A stretch of 64,000 nucleotides of DNA from Thinopyrum elongatum. Taxonomy: Eukaryota > Streptophyta > Magnoliopsida > Poales > Poaceae. The stretch is from contig CM022303.1 in NCBI GenBank assembly GCA_011799875.1, positions 302,668,566-302,732,565 of the forward strand, given 5' to 3'. Under the pieces are notes generated by a model. It was not told the DNA's origin. It made no database searches and saw only the letters and a list, made by a program, of their open reading frames with translations. Numbering within the stretch: position 1 is the first letter of the stretch; each line of letters starts with the position of its first letter. Positions 22,433 to 32,818 of this stretch are shown in pieces. The position numbers and the translations under genes are program-made.

Positions 22433-23664
22433 TTTTTTTTTCGAAACGGAGGCAAAAGATTTGCCTCATCTATTAAATAAGAAGAGAATAGAGTTTGTTA
22501 CAAGGGCACACTTTTACACGGCATGGATGATTACTCACACAAAATAATGTTCCCTAATTTCTTAGCTCCGACGGTGATCCAAAGGTTTGCCTCACAGATG
22601 ATGTTGTTTAGCAATATTGGTGGTGGAGCGCTCTTGTTCCGGAAAACACGGGCATTCCGCTCATTCCAAATGGTCCATGACACAAGCATGATTAGAGAGG
22701 CCATGGCCTTCCTGCTGGGGACTCCGGCGCCGGTCCTATTTGTCCACCAGTCCTTGACCGAATTCTCAAGATGCCACATAGAGGTGTCCATATGATGAAG
22801 CCCGAATTTTGCAATGACCAAGTTCCATAGCCTAATAGTGAAGCGGCATTTGAAGAAGAGATGTGGTCCACTTTCTTGCTCTCGCTTGCAAAGGGTGCAA
22901 AGTCCACAATTTGGCCATCCACGTTTTTGTAGTCTATCCGCGGTCCAAATTCTGTTTTGGATAGCCAACCAAGCGAAGAATTTAGCCTTTGGTGGCGCCC
23001 AAGTTTTCCAAACCATTTGGTCCATGGGAGAGAGAACCAAGCCAAGGAATTGGGCCTTGTAGGCGGAGGCCGCAGTGTAGTGCCCGCTCATCGTATGCTT
23101 CCACACAATAGTATCTTCAGAGAGTTCATCCAGATGCACATCATCCACAAGTGCCCATAGGGTGAAGAATTGTCGGATGTGCTCAACGGAGACAACCGTG
23201 GGGGTGTTGATCTTGAGGATCCATGCATTATTTTGTAGGGCCTCCCTCACCTTCCAATTCTTCCTTGAGGAGGCCGCAAAGACGAGCGGGGCAACATCCT
23301 TAGGTTTGCACCCATGGAGCCAGGGAGAATCCCAAAAAGGTGTTTTAGCGCCGTTCCCCATGGTGATGGTCGTGGACGCGTAGAAGAAGTCAAGGTCCTC
23401 CTCATTACATGGATTTCCCAAGCCCACCCACAACTTTTGTGGTGCCGTCCATTCGAACCATGGCCATCTCAAGCGTAAGGCCCGCACAAATTTATCGGTG
23501 TTGAGAACCCCTAGGCCGCCATATTCGCACGGGCGGCAAACCATCTCCCAGTTTACCTTGCACTTGGCGCCCGTCGTCTTATCCGATCCCGACCAAAGGA
23601 AAGCACGCTCAAGTTTGTTGATATTGTGAAGAATGCCCGGCGGTGCGGGAACGAAGGGATCGAT
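22433..23664 (-). mobile_element. 5'-truncated LINE (non-LTR retrotransposon)
   Basis: On the minus strand the element ends in a poly(A) tail (plus-strand T run at 22433-22441). It contains only the last ~1.2 kb of a LINE. The 5' edge near 23664 falls inside the second ORF, as produced by incomplete reverse transcription. A 23-bp near-identical direct repeat lies at 22340-22362 and 23665-23687. It could be the target duplication, but the left copy is 70 bp away from the tail. Confidence 0.85.
22531..23664 (-). pseudogene. LINE ORF2 C-terminus with zf-RVT domain
   Basis: Open for ~378 codons from the truncation point to its own stop. It begins inside the region after the RT core (LERAFLWSGSDK, CRPCEYGGLGVLN), continues through the structural WDSPWLHG segment, and ends with the zf-RVT zinc-binding region typical of plant LINEs: WAPPKAKFFAWLA, then CGLCTLCKREQESGPHLFFKC, then SWTIWNERNARVF. 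The RT catalytic domain and ORF1 are missing, so it cannot move. That this part has no premature stop suggests a fairly recent insertion. Confidence 0.88.
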
Positions 23665-23757
23665 GAAATAAATCTCCTATAGTTACTGCAGCGGGCCTAA
23701 CAAATGCGTACAGCTTCTGGTGGCTTTTGGACGCGATAATCCTGGACGGAGGGAGTA

Positions 23758-24486
23758 TATGACAAAAACACTTCTAGGTCTACATGCCAGTTCTCTCTAT
23801 CTCATAATGATAAGTGTGAGTTTTATTTGTCAAGAGTAAGCTAGCGAATAATTTTAAAGAAAGATAGAACGTCATTGGAACCCACATTCTATTACAGTGA
23901 GATAAAAAGATGACATGTTGGTCCATAGGTATTTCGGTCACTATAACATGGCAAACGAGATTTGATCTGATAGTAACGGTGTCTAGTGGTATTTTGAGCA
24001 TGCGTCTAAGCAATATCATTTTTTAGTACTTGAAATTCCTAATGACAAAACGGTGTAGTCGGACATAATAATGGCATAAATGATAAAACTCATTCTCTAA
24101 TGTCCAAACTGAAGGCGCCCAAAAACGAATCCATCAGTTGACTTTTTGCATACTCTAGCTATTAAATTAGAAAAACACTTCACATCAGTAGTCTGATTAA
24201 ATTAACACCATGGACGGTTGGATTTGTGGCAAACTTTTCCTCTGTTACGGATTTAAAGATATATTTAAGCAAGACTCCAATGCAATAATGCCACGCCACC
24301 AAAGCATCTGGAGCCCAAGCTCATTTTAGTGCTGATCCTAGAGCGCGAGAGCCGTGCAAGTAAATCTGCCTCTCGGTTTTATTATTGTGCGACTTGTTTG
24401 CCTGATAAGTATGGAACCCATTTTTGTGACAAAACGACAGCAACGCAAAAGTCAGCCAAGAGTCTTCGGAATTTTCGGCTGATGGT
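23758..24486. other. Unassigned AT-rich spacer
   Basis: No terminal repeats, coding motifs or strong internal repeats seen. It could be low-copy intergenic DNA or old repeat remains. Confidence 0.4.
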
Positions 24487-24489
24487 TAA

Positions 24490-25888
24490 TACCATCTACT
24501 ACAAGACATCAACTCCGGCCCCTCAAACGTCCGTGAGCACTGACCGGACACTTCTTATTTTGATGCGTCTGCACCCGTGTATTTTAAATTTGACCCCTCA
24601 TATTCATGCAACTCATTCACGTATGAAAATGAACTTACGTAGATGAATGAACTATCACCAATTCTAATTAAATCGGGCATAATTCTAGCATAAACGATCA
24701 TCGAACCACCAAAAGATGCAGTTTTAATCGGACAGTACCCTAAATATACGATAAAAAAACTTAATTAAACGGGGAACGGCGGAGGAAATCACCATTTCCT
24801 CGCTGCTCCCTTCCCCTTGCGGTCGGCGGTGGTGCTTTGGCCTTCGGTGCAGGCGTCGGCTGCCGGAGTCGTCGTCGTCAAAGCTTGATCCATCGTCGGA
24901 GTCGTCCGACAGCTCCATGTGACCCCCGGCAAGCCTCTGGAGCAAGCGCTCCTACTCCTGGGCATGCCTCCTCGCCTTCGCCTTCGCTGCCGCCTTCGCC
25001 GACGTCTAGCGCTCCGACAACTCGATAGCGAGCCGGATCGCTTTGGCGTTCTTCCGCTGCAGCCGCCGCGCATCCATCTCCACCGTTGTCAGGGAGCGGC
25101 TGAGGACGGACGCAATGAGCGCGTCCTCGGGATCAACCAGCGCGCGCGTGAGTGCCCGGTGCCTCGCTGACGTGTCACCCGCTGACATGGCCTCCCTCGC
25201 GGGTTGCCGCTCGCACCGTGCGGCCCGCGCCTCCGACTCGGGCATCCTCGAGCGGCTCGCCGCCGGCGAGGGCACAAGCACCCAACGGTGCCTGTGGACT
25301 CCCTCCGAAGGTACAATGGATGTGGTGGCAGCAAGGCGGCGTACTTGGAGTGGGGGCGGAGCGGGCGTTGCTCCCACCGGTGCTACATGCCAGACGGGAG
25401 GGCCCGACAACGTCGCCCGCATTGCAACGGTGGGCGAAGGGGACTGCGCGTCGCTCCATGAGCCGCCTCCACTGCTGCCGCCCTGATGTAGACGGGAGCG
25501 GCGCAACGCAATGCGGAGAGCGACCCATCGACGTCGCTCTCGTCGCCATTGGAGCCGGAGCCGCTCCGTTCATCTGTCATGGATCGGATTGGGAAGAGGA
25601 GAGGACGGATTGGGAAGAGGAGAGGATGGAGAGAGTCGATTGGACTGAGCGGACTGCAATCTAGGGTTCATAGGAGCGGATATATGTGGGGTCAGGATGG
25701 GCCGGGCTGACGTGACGGACGCGCCTGGGCCACCCCATATCCGCCCCATATTTAGGCTGGATATGAGGGGCGCCGGACAACCCGGACGTCTGAGGCGCCC
25801 GGTGGGTCGGTTTTTTGTGACCGGTCACTGAACTGTCAGCCCGCTCGGGCGTTTGAGATGGGTTTAAGGCCCCCGACAGTAGATGCTC
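24490..25888. mobile_element. Second Harbinger-like DNA transposon
   Basis: The right end GACAGTAGATGCTC followed by TAA (25889-25891), and GC-rich subterminal sequence, match the right end of the element at 21631-22073. The left end is worn: TAA at 24487-24489 and then CCATCTACTACA, GGCCCCTCAAACG and GAGCACTGACCGG. About 1.4 kb, with coding remnants but no transposase. Confidence 0.6.
24780..25580 (-). pseudogene. Acidic coiled-coil ORF of the Harbinger-like element (broken)
   Basis: Minus-strand frames starting at ATG 25580 (MTDERSGSGSNGDESDVDG) can be followed to about 24780 through shifts of frame. A middle section at 25006-25506 ends in a helical, charged stretch (TVEMDARRLQRKNAKAIRLAIELSE). 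Next comes TAG, then an Ala/Lys/Arg-rich stretch with a second TAG, then a strongly acidic tail (MELSDDSDDGSSFDDDDSG) and a basic end (DRKGKGAARKW). The protein had an Asp/Ser-rich tail after a coiled coil. I recognise no catalytic domain. It may be an accessory protein or a captured gene fragment. Confidence 0.5.
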
Positions 25889-25891
25889 TAA

Positions 25892-26137
25892 GACAATATT
25901 CTAGCTGAGGAAACCTAGCCGCCTCCCGTCCCCATAGGCGACACCAGGGCAATTGTATCCTCATTGCTGCCACTCCCATATCATCCTCACCTAATTGTTA
26001 TCGCTGCGTGTTCCAGCATGTTTATGCTATAGGCCGTCTCAGCAGTATCTCCCTGACGGCAGAACTTGAGCATGATTTTGTTGGAATATTAAGCAAGTTA
26101 ATGAGTGATTCCAGTAAATAACTCTTGGTAAAGATAC
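25892..26137. other. Unassigned junction segment left of Copia-2
   Basis: Separates the Harbinger-like element from recognisable Copia-2 LTR. The last 59 bp (26079-26137) begin TGTTGGAATATT, resembling an LTR start, but then do not match the family U3. This may be filler DNA at a deletion junction. No target duplication for Copia-2 or Copia-3 is present. Confidence 0.45.
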
Positions 26138-27160
26138 CGTGTGGATACATAAACAAATACCGTGTCCCTACTGAGCCTCTACTAGACTAGCTCGTTGATC
26201 AAAGATGGTTAAGGTTTCCTAACCATAGACATGTGTTGTCATTTGATAATGGGATCACATCATTAGGAGAATGATGTGATGGACAAGACCCACCTGTTAG
26301 CTTAGCATATTGATCGTTCAATTTATTGCTATTGCTTTCTTCATGTCAAATACACATTCCTTCGACTATGAGATTATGCAACTCCCGGATACCGGAGGAA
26401 TACCTTGTGTGCTATCAAACGTCACAATGTAACTGGGTGATCATAAAGATGCTCTACTGGTATCTCTGAAGGTGTTTGTTGAGTTGGCATAGACCAAGAT
26501 TAGTATTTGTCACTCCGAGTATCGGAGAGGTATCTCTGGGCCCTCTCGGTAATACACATCATAAGAAGCCTTGCAAGCAAAGTGACTAATGAGTTAGTTG
26601 CAGAATGTTGTATTACAGAATGAGTAAAGAGACTTGCCGGTAACGAGATTGAACTAGGTATGAAGATACCGACGATCGAATCTCGGGCAAGTAACATACC
26701 GATGGACAAAGGGAATTACGTATGTTGTCATAAGGTTCAACCGATAAAGATCTTCATAGAATATGTAGGAACCAATATGGCCATCCAGGTTCCGCTATTG
26801 GTTATTGACCGGAGAGGTGTCTCGGTCATGTCTACATAGTTCTCGAACCCGTAGGGTCCGCATGCTTTACGTTCGTTGATGATATAGTATTATATGAGTT
26901 ATGTATGTTGGTGACCGAATGTTGTTCGGAGTCTCGGATGAGATCACTGACATGACGAGGAGCTCCGGAATGGTCTGGAAGTAAAAATTGATATATGGGA
27001 TAATAGTGTTTGGTCTTCGGAAGCGTTTCAGAATTCACCGGAAGGGGTTTCCGATGTTTCCCGAAATGTTTGGGTACGAGAACACTTTATTTGGGCCAAA
27101 AGGGAAAGCCCACGAACGAGGGTTTTGGAAAGAGCAAAACGAAGTTTTGCGGAGACCAGA

Positions 27161-27220
27161 GGCCAGACGCCAGAGACTCTAGCGTCTAGGCCCAGATGCC
27201 GGGAACCCTGGCGTCTGGCC
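27161..27220 (+). promoter_or_regulatory. Inverted-repeat cluster upstream of the Copia-2 TATA box
   Basis: GGCCAGACGCCAG (27161-27173) and CTGGCGTCTGGCC (27208-27220) are perfect 13-bp complements, with further AGCGTCT and CCAGATGCC units in the loop. In the 3' LTR the corresponding spot has the perfect 20-bp palindrome GGCGTCTGGGCCCAGACGCC (33969-33988). It lies ~90-150 bp upstream of the TATA box. A protein-binding site or hairpin is possible; no function is shown. Confidence 0.5.
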
Positions 27221-27306
27221 CTGGAGTCCGAGAAGGACTCTTACCTCTCGGGCAAAACCGACTTTGAGGAGGCTTTTACTCCAAGTTTCGACCCCAGGGC
27301 TCAACA

Positions 27307-27314
27307 TATAAATA
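27307..27314 (+). promoter_or_regulatory. TATA box of the Copia-2 5' LTR
   Basis: TATAAATA followed by GAGGGGCAGGG is a textbook plant TATA box and is repeated at 34094-34101 in the 3' LTR. Confidence 0.7.
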
Positions 27315-27753
27315 GAGGGGCAGGGCTAGCACCCAAAAGACATCAAGAATCACCAAGACGTGTGCCGGCAACCCCGTCCCCTCTAGTTTATCCTCCGTCA
27401 TAGATTCCGTTGTGCTTAGCGAAGTCCCGTGGAGATTGTTCTTCACCAACACCGTCACCACACCGTCGTGCTGCCGGAACTCATCTACTACTTCGCCCGT
27501 CTTGCTGGATCAAGAAGGCGAGGACGTCATCGAGCTGAACATGTGCTGAACGCGGAGGTGCCGTACGTTCGGTACTTGATCGGGACGGATCGTGAAGGTG
27601 TACGACTACATCAACAGCGTTGACAAATGCTTCCGCTTTGCGATCTTCAAGGGTATGAAGATGCTCTCCTCTCTCGTAGCTATGCATCTCCATGGATAGA
27701 TCTTGCGTGTGCATAGGAATTTTTTTTGTTTTTCATGCAATGTTCCCCAACAG

Positions 27754-27766
27754 TGGCATCCGAGCC
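27754..27766 (+). other. Copia-2 primer binding site (diverged)
   Basis: TGGCATCCGAGCC one base after the LTR. It differs at two positions from the tRNA-iMet complement that Gypsy-1 matches exactly. Confidence 0.7.
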
Positions 27767-28986
27767 ACGTCTATGCGTAGATGATATGCACGAGTAGAAC
27801 ACAAAGAGTTGTGGGCGGTGATAGTCATATTGCTTCCACCAACATCTTATTTTGATTCGGCGATATTGTAAGATGAAGCGGCCCGGACCAACCTTACATG
27901 TCCACGTACATGAGAGTGGTTCCACCGACAGACATGCAACTAGTTTTGCATAAAGGTGGCTGGCGGGTGTCTGTTTCTCCTACTTTAGTTGAATCGAATT
28001 TGACTGCGGCCGGTCCTTGAAGAAGGTTAAAATAGCAAACTTGATAAATCACCGTTGTGGTTTTTGTGTAGTTAAGAACGATTCTTGCTAGAAGCCCGTA
28101 GCAGCCACGTAAAACTTGCAACAACAAAGTAGAGGACGTCTAACTTGTTTTTGCAGGGCATGTTGCGATGTGATATGGTCAAGACATGATGTGATATACG
28201 TTGTTGTATGAGATGATCATGTTTTGTAATTTATCAGCAAACAGCAGGAGCCTTATGGTTGTCTCTTTATTGTATGAATTGCAATCGCCATATAATTGCT
28301 TTACTTTATCGCTATGCGTTAGCAATAGTTGTAGAAGCAATAGTTGGCAAGACGGCCACGACGCAACCATGGAGATCAAGGTGTCAAGCCAATGACGATG
28401 GAGATCATGACGATGCTTTGGAGATGGAGATCAAAAGCACGAGATGATAATGGCCACATCATGTCACATATTTTGATTGCATGTGATGTTTATCTTTTAT
28501 GCATCTTATTTTTCTTAGAACGACGGTAGCATTATAAGATGATCCCTTCACTAAATTTCAAGATATAAGTGTTCTCCCCGAGTATGCACCGTTGCAAAAG
28601 TTCGTCGTTTCGAGACACCACGTGATGATCGGGTGTGACAGACTCTACGTTCACATACAACGGGTGTAACATAGTTTTGCACACGTAGAATACTTGGGTT
28701 AAACTTGACGAGCCTAGCATGTACATACATGGTCTCGGAACACTAGAGACCGAAAGGTCGAACATGAGTCATATAGTAGATATGATCAACATGAAGATGT
28801 TCACCATTGAAGACTACTCCATCTCACGTGATGATCGGACATGGTTTAGTTGATTTGGATCATGTATCACTTAGACAACTTGAGGGATGTTGATTTAAGT
28901 GGGAGTTCATTAGTAATTTGATTAACTAAACTTAATTTATCATGAACTTAGCCTTAATAGTTTTTGCATATCTATGTTGTAGATCA
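27767..28986 (+). other. Copia-2 untranslated leader
   Basis: About 1.2 kb, colinear in inverse orientation with the leaders of Copia-1 and Copia-3. No conserved ORF. Confidence 0.8.
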
Positions 28987-30090
28987 ATAGCTCGATATAG
29001 CTCCCCTATTTTTGATATGTTCCTAGAGAAAACTAAGTTGAAAGATGATAGTAGCAATGATGTGGACTGGGTCCGTGATCTGAGGATTATCCTCATTGAT
29101 GCACAGAAGAATTACATCCTTGATGCACCGCTATGTGACAGATCTATTGCAGGAGCAGATGCAGACGTTATGAACGTTTGGCAAGCTCGATATGATAACT
29201 ACTTAATAGTTTAGTGTGCCATGCTTTACGGCTTAGAAGCGGGACTTCAAAACATTTTGAACGCCACGAAGCATATGAGATGTTCCAAGAGCTGAAATTG
29301 GTATTTTAGACTCATGCCCGTGTCGAGAGGTATGAGACCTCTGACAAGTACTTTGCCTACAAGATGGAGGAGAATAGCTCAGCCAGTGAGCATGTGCTCA
29401 GAATGTCTGGGTACTACAATCGCTTGAATCAAGTGGGAGTTAATCTTCCAGATAAGATAGTGATTTACAAGAGTTCTCTAGTCACTATCACTAAGCTACT
29501 AGAACTTCGTGATGAACTATAATATGCAAGGGATGGCGAAAACGATACCCGAGCTCTTCGCGATGCTGAAATTGGTGAAGGTAGAAATCAAGAAAGAGCA
29601 TCAAGTGTTGATGCTTAACAAGACCACTAGTTTCAAGTAAAAGGGCAAAGGAAAGAAAGGGAACTTCAAAAAGAATGGCAAGCAAGTTGCCACTCCTGTG
29701 AAGAAGCCCAAAGCTGGACCTAAGCCTGAAACTGAGTGCTTCTACTGCAAAGGAAATGGTCACTGGAAGCAGAACTATCCCAAATGCTTGCGGATAAGAA
29801 GGATGGCAAAGTGAACAAAGGTATATTTGATATACAAGTTATTGATGTGTACCTTACTAGTGTTCGTAGTAGCCCATGGGTATTTGATACCGGTTCAGTT
29901 GCTAAGATTAGTAACTCAAAACAGGAGTTGCAGAATAAATAGAGACTAGTTAAGGGCGAGGTGACGATGTGTGTTGGAATTAATTCCAAGGTTGATGCGA
30001 TCACCATCGCACACTCACTCTACCTTCGGGATTAGTGTTGAACCTAAATAAATGTTATTTGGTGTTTGCGTTGAGCATGAATATGATTAA
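28987..30090 (+). pseudogene. gag: Copia-2 gag and protease (broken)
   Basis: The gag ATG present in Copia-1 (18646) and Copia-3 (39149) is ATA here (28987-28989). The N-terminal half (DWVRDLRIILIDAQKNYILDAPL) stops at TAG 29212-29214, where the other two copies have CAG. The zinc-knuckle region near 29736-29780 reads CFYCKGNGHWKQNYPK, with the last cysteine replaced by Tyr. The protease region follows (VFDTGSVAKISNSKQEL) and stops at 29940. Gag from this copy cannot be made. Confidence 0.88.
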
Positions 30091-30093
30091 ATC

Positions 30094-31587
30094 ATGTTTT
30101 TGCAATACGGTTATTCATTTAAGTCAGAGAATAATTGTTGTTCTGTTTACATGAATAAAACCTTCTATGGTCATACACCAAATGTAAATGGTTTATTGAA
30201 TCTTGATCATAGTGATACACATATTCATAATAATGATGCCAAAAGATGCAAAGTTGATAATGATAGTGCAACATATTTGTGGCACTACCGTTTAGGTCAT
30301 ATTGGTGTAAAGCGCATGAAGAAACTACATGCAGATGGACTTTTGGAATCACTTGATTATGAATCATTTGATACTTGCGAACCATGCCTCATGGGCAAGA
30401 TGACTAAAACTCCGTTCTCCAACACAATGGAGCGAACGGATGACTTATTGGAAATAATACATACCGATGTATGCGGTCCGATGAATGTTGAAGCACGTGG
30501 CGGGTATCGTTATTTTCTAACCTTCACAGATGATTTGAGTAGATATGGGTATATCTACTTGATGAAACACAAGTCCGAAATATTTAAAAAGTTCAAAGAA
30601 TTTCGAAGTGAAGTGGAGAATCATCGTAACAAGAAAATAAAGTTTCTACGATCCGATCGCGGTGGCGAATATTTGAGTTACGAGTTTGGCCTTCATTTAA
30701 AACAATGTGGAATTGTTTCACAACTCACGCCACCTGGAACACCACAGCGTAATGGTGTGTCCGAACGTCGTAACCGTACTTTATTAGATATGGTGCGTTC
30801 TATGATGTCTCTTACCGATTTACCACTATCATTTTGGGGTTATGCATTAGAGACAGCTGCATTCATGTTAAATAGGGCATCGTCTAAATCCATTGATACG
30901 ACACCGTATGAACTGTGGTTTGGCAAGAAACCTAAGCTGTCGTTTCTTAAAGTTTGGGGTTGCGACACTTATGTCAAAAGGCTTCAGCCTGATAAGCTCG
31001 AACCCAAATCGAAGAAGTGCGTCTTCATAGGATACCCTAAGGAAACAATTGGGTACACCTTCTACCACAGATCCGAAGGCAAGATCTTTGTTGCCAAGAA
31101 TGGAATATTTCTAGAGAAGGAGTTTCTCTCGACAGAAGTGAGTGGGAGGAAAGTAGAACTTGATGAGGCAATTGTACCTTCTCTCAATTTGGAAAGTAGC
31201 ACATCAGAGAAATCCGTTCTCGTGATGCCTACACCAACTAGAGAGGAAGTTAAAGATGATGATCATGATACTTCGGATCAAGTTACTACTGGACCTCGTA
31301 GGTCGAACAGAACACGTTCTGCACCAGAGTGGTACGGTAATCCTATCCTGGTAGTCATGTTACTAGACCATGACGAACCTACGAACTATGAAGAAGCTAT
31401 GATGAGCCCAGATTCTGATAAATGGCTTGAGGCCATGAAATCTGAGATAGGGTCCATGTATCAGAACAAAGTATGGACTTTGGTGGACTTGCCCGATGAT
31501 CGGCAAGCCATTGAGAATAAATGGATCTTCAAGAAGAAGACTGACGCTGATGGTAATGTTACTCTCTACAAAGCTGACTTGTCGTGA
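30094..31587 (+). pseudogene. pol: Copia-2 integrase and start of RT
   Basis: 497 codons without interruption. Zinc-binding HHCC (WHYRLGHIGVKRMKKLH, CEPCLMGKM), catalytic Asp (HTDVCGPM), Asp (LRSDRGGEYLS) and Glu (NGVSERRNRTLLDM), the C-terminal KCVFIGYPKETIGYTFYH segment, the acidic linker, then the RT N-terminus (NKWIFKKKTDADGNVT). It shifts frame after LYKADLS at 31587. This is the best-preserved integrase core of the three Copia copies. Confidence 0.9.
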
Positions 31588-32690
31588 AAGGTTTTCGACA
31601 AGTTAAAGGAGTTGACTATGATGAGACTTTCTCACCAGTAGCGATGCTTAAGTCTGTCCGAATCATGTTAGCAATTGCCGCATTTTATAATTATGAAATC
31701 TAGCAAATGGACGTCAAAACTGCATTCCTTAATGGATTTCTTAAAGAAGAGTTGTATATAATGCAACCAAAAGGTTTTGTCAATCCTAAAGGTGCTAACA
31801 AAGTGTGCAAGCTCCAGCGATCCATCTATGGACTGGTGCAAGCATCTCGGAGTTGGAATATATGCTTTGATGAGGTGATCAAAGCATATGGTTTTATACA
31901 GACTTATGGTGAAGCCTGTATTTACAAGAAAGTGAGTGGGAGCTCTGTAGCATTTTTGATATTATATGTGGATGACATATTATTTATTGGAAATGATATA
32001 GAATTTCTGGATAGCATAAAAGGATACTTGAATAAGAATTTTTCAATGAAAGACCTCGGTGAAGCTACTTATATATTGGGCATCAACATCTATAGGGATA
32101 GATCGAGACGCTTAATAGGACTTTCACAAAGCACATACCTTGACAAGATTTTGAAGAAGTTCAAAATGGATCAGTCAAAGAAAGGGTTCTTTCCTGTGTT
32201 GCAAAGGTGTGAAATTGAGTAAGACTCAAAACCCGACCACGGCAGAAGATAGAGAGAGAATGAAAGTCATTCCCTATGCCTCAGCCATAGGTTCTATAAG
32301 GTATGATATGCTGTGTACCAAACCTATTGTGTACCTTGCCATGAGTTTGGCAAGGGTGTACAATAGTGATCCAGGAGTAGATCACTGGACAACGATCAAA
32401 ATAATCCTTAGAGGACTAAGGAAATATTTCTCGGTTATGGAGGTGATAAAGAATTTGTCGTAAAGGGTTACATTGATGCAAGCTTTAACACCAATCCGGA
32501 TGACTCTAAGTCTCAATTTGGATACGTATTGAAAGTGGGAGCAATCAGCTAGAGTAGCTCCATGCAGAGCATTGTAGACATAGAAATTTGCAAAATACAT
32601 ACGGATCTGAATGTGGCAGGCCCGTTGACTAAACTTCTCTCACAAGAAAAACATGATCACACCTTAGTACTCTTTGGGTGTTAATCACAT
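31588..32690 (+). pseudogene. pol: Copia-2 RT and truncated RNase H
   Basis: RT continues after the frameshift and meets TAG at 31701-31703 (TGG in Copia-1). Frame 31707-32222 carries MDVKTAFLNGFL, LQRSIYGLVQASRSWN and the catalytic YVDDILFIGND. RNase H follows (32209 on) with shifts and a TAG at 32550-32552. The next codons jump from SMQSIVD directly to IEICKIHTDLNV. About 78 codons that Copia-1 has at this point, including the CEAEY glutamate and CDNTG aspartate, are absent. The same junction is present in Copia-3. Confidence 0.9.
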
Positions 32691-32810
32691 GGTGATGTGA
32701 ACTAGATTATTGACTCTAGTAAACTCTTTGGGTGTTGGTCACATGGCGATGTGAAATATGGGTGTTAAATCACATGGTGATGTGAACTAGATTATTGACT
32801 CTAGTGCAAG
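32669..32810 (+). repeat. Imperfect tandem repeats before the Copia-2 polypurine tract
   Basis: Three related units (about 32669-32720, 32722-32758, 32759-32810) share GGGTGTT..TCACATGG(T/C)GATGTGAA; the first and third also share CTAGATTATTGACTCTAGT. Copia-1 and Copia-3 have one unit here. Confidence 0.8.
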
Positions 32811-32818
32811 TGGGAGAC
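32804..32818 (+). other. Copia-2 polypurine tract
   Basis: GTGCAAGTGGGAGAC directly before the 3' LTR, same motif as in Copia-1 and Copia-3. Confidence 0.8.

Larger units (their letters stand above)
22259..23755. mobile_element. Stowaway/Mariner-like element carrying a LINE insertion
   Basis: The left end CTGCCTCCGTTCGAG after TA (22257-22258) and the right end GGACGGAGGGAG before TA (23756-23757) are the inverted CTCCCTCCGT-type termini of Stowaway/Mariner elements. The left terminus has one change from that consensus. Removing the LINE leaves about 265 bp, a normal MITE size. Confidence 0.7.
26138..27752 (+). repeat. Copia-2 5' LTR (5' truncated)
   Basis: Colinear with 32930-34541 starting from GTGTGGATACATAAAC. 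The U3 start is missing. It ends CATGCAATGTTCCCCAACA at 27752. Confidence 0.9.

Noticed and set aside
30119..30385. Frame antisense to the Copia-2 integrase region, repeated in Copia-1 (6282-6530) and Copia-3 (37737-37985)
   Set aside because: It recurs only because the sense integrase sequence is conserved; it is a shadow frame, not an independent gene.
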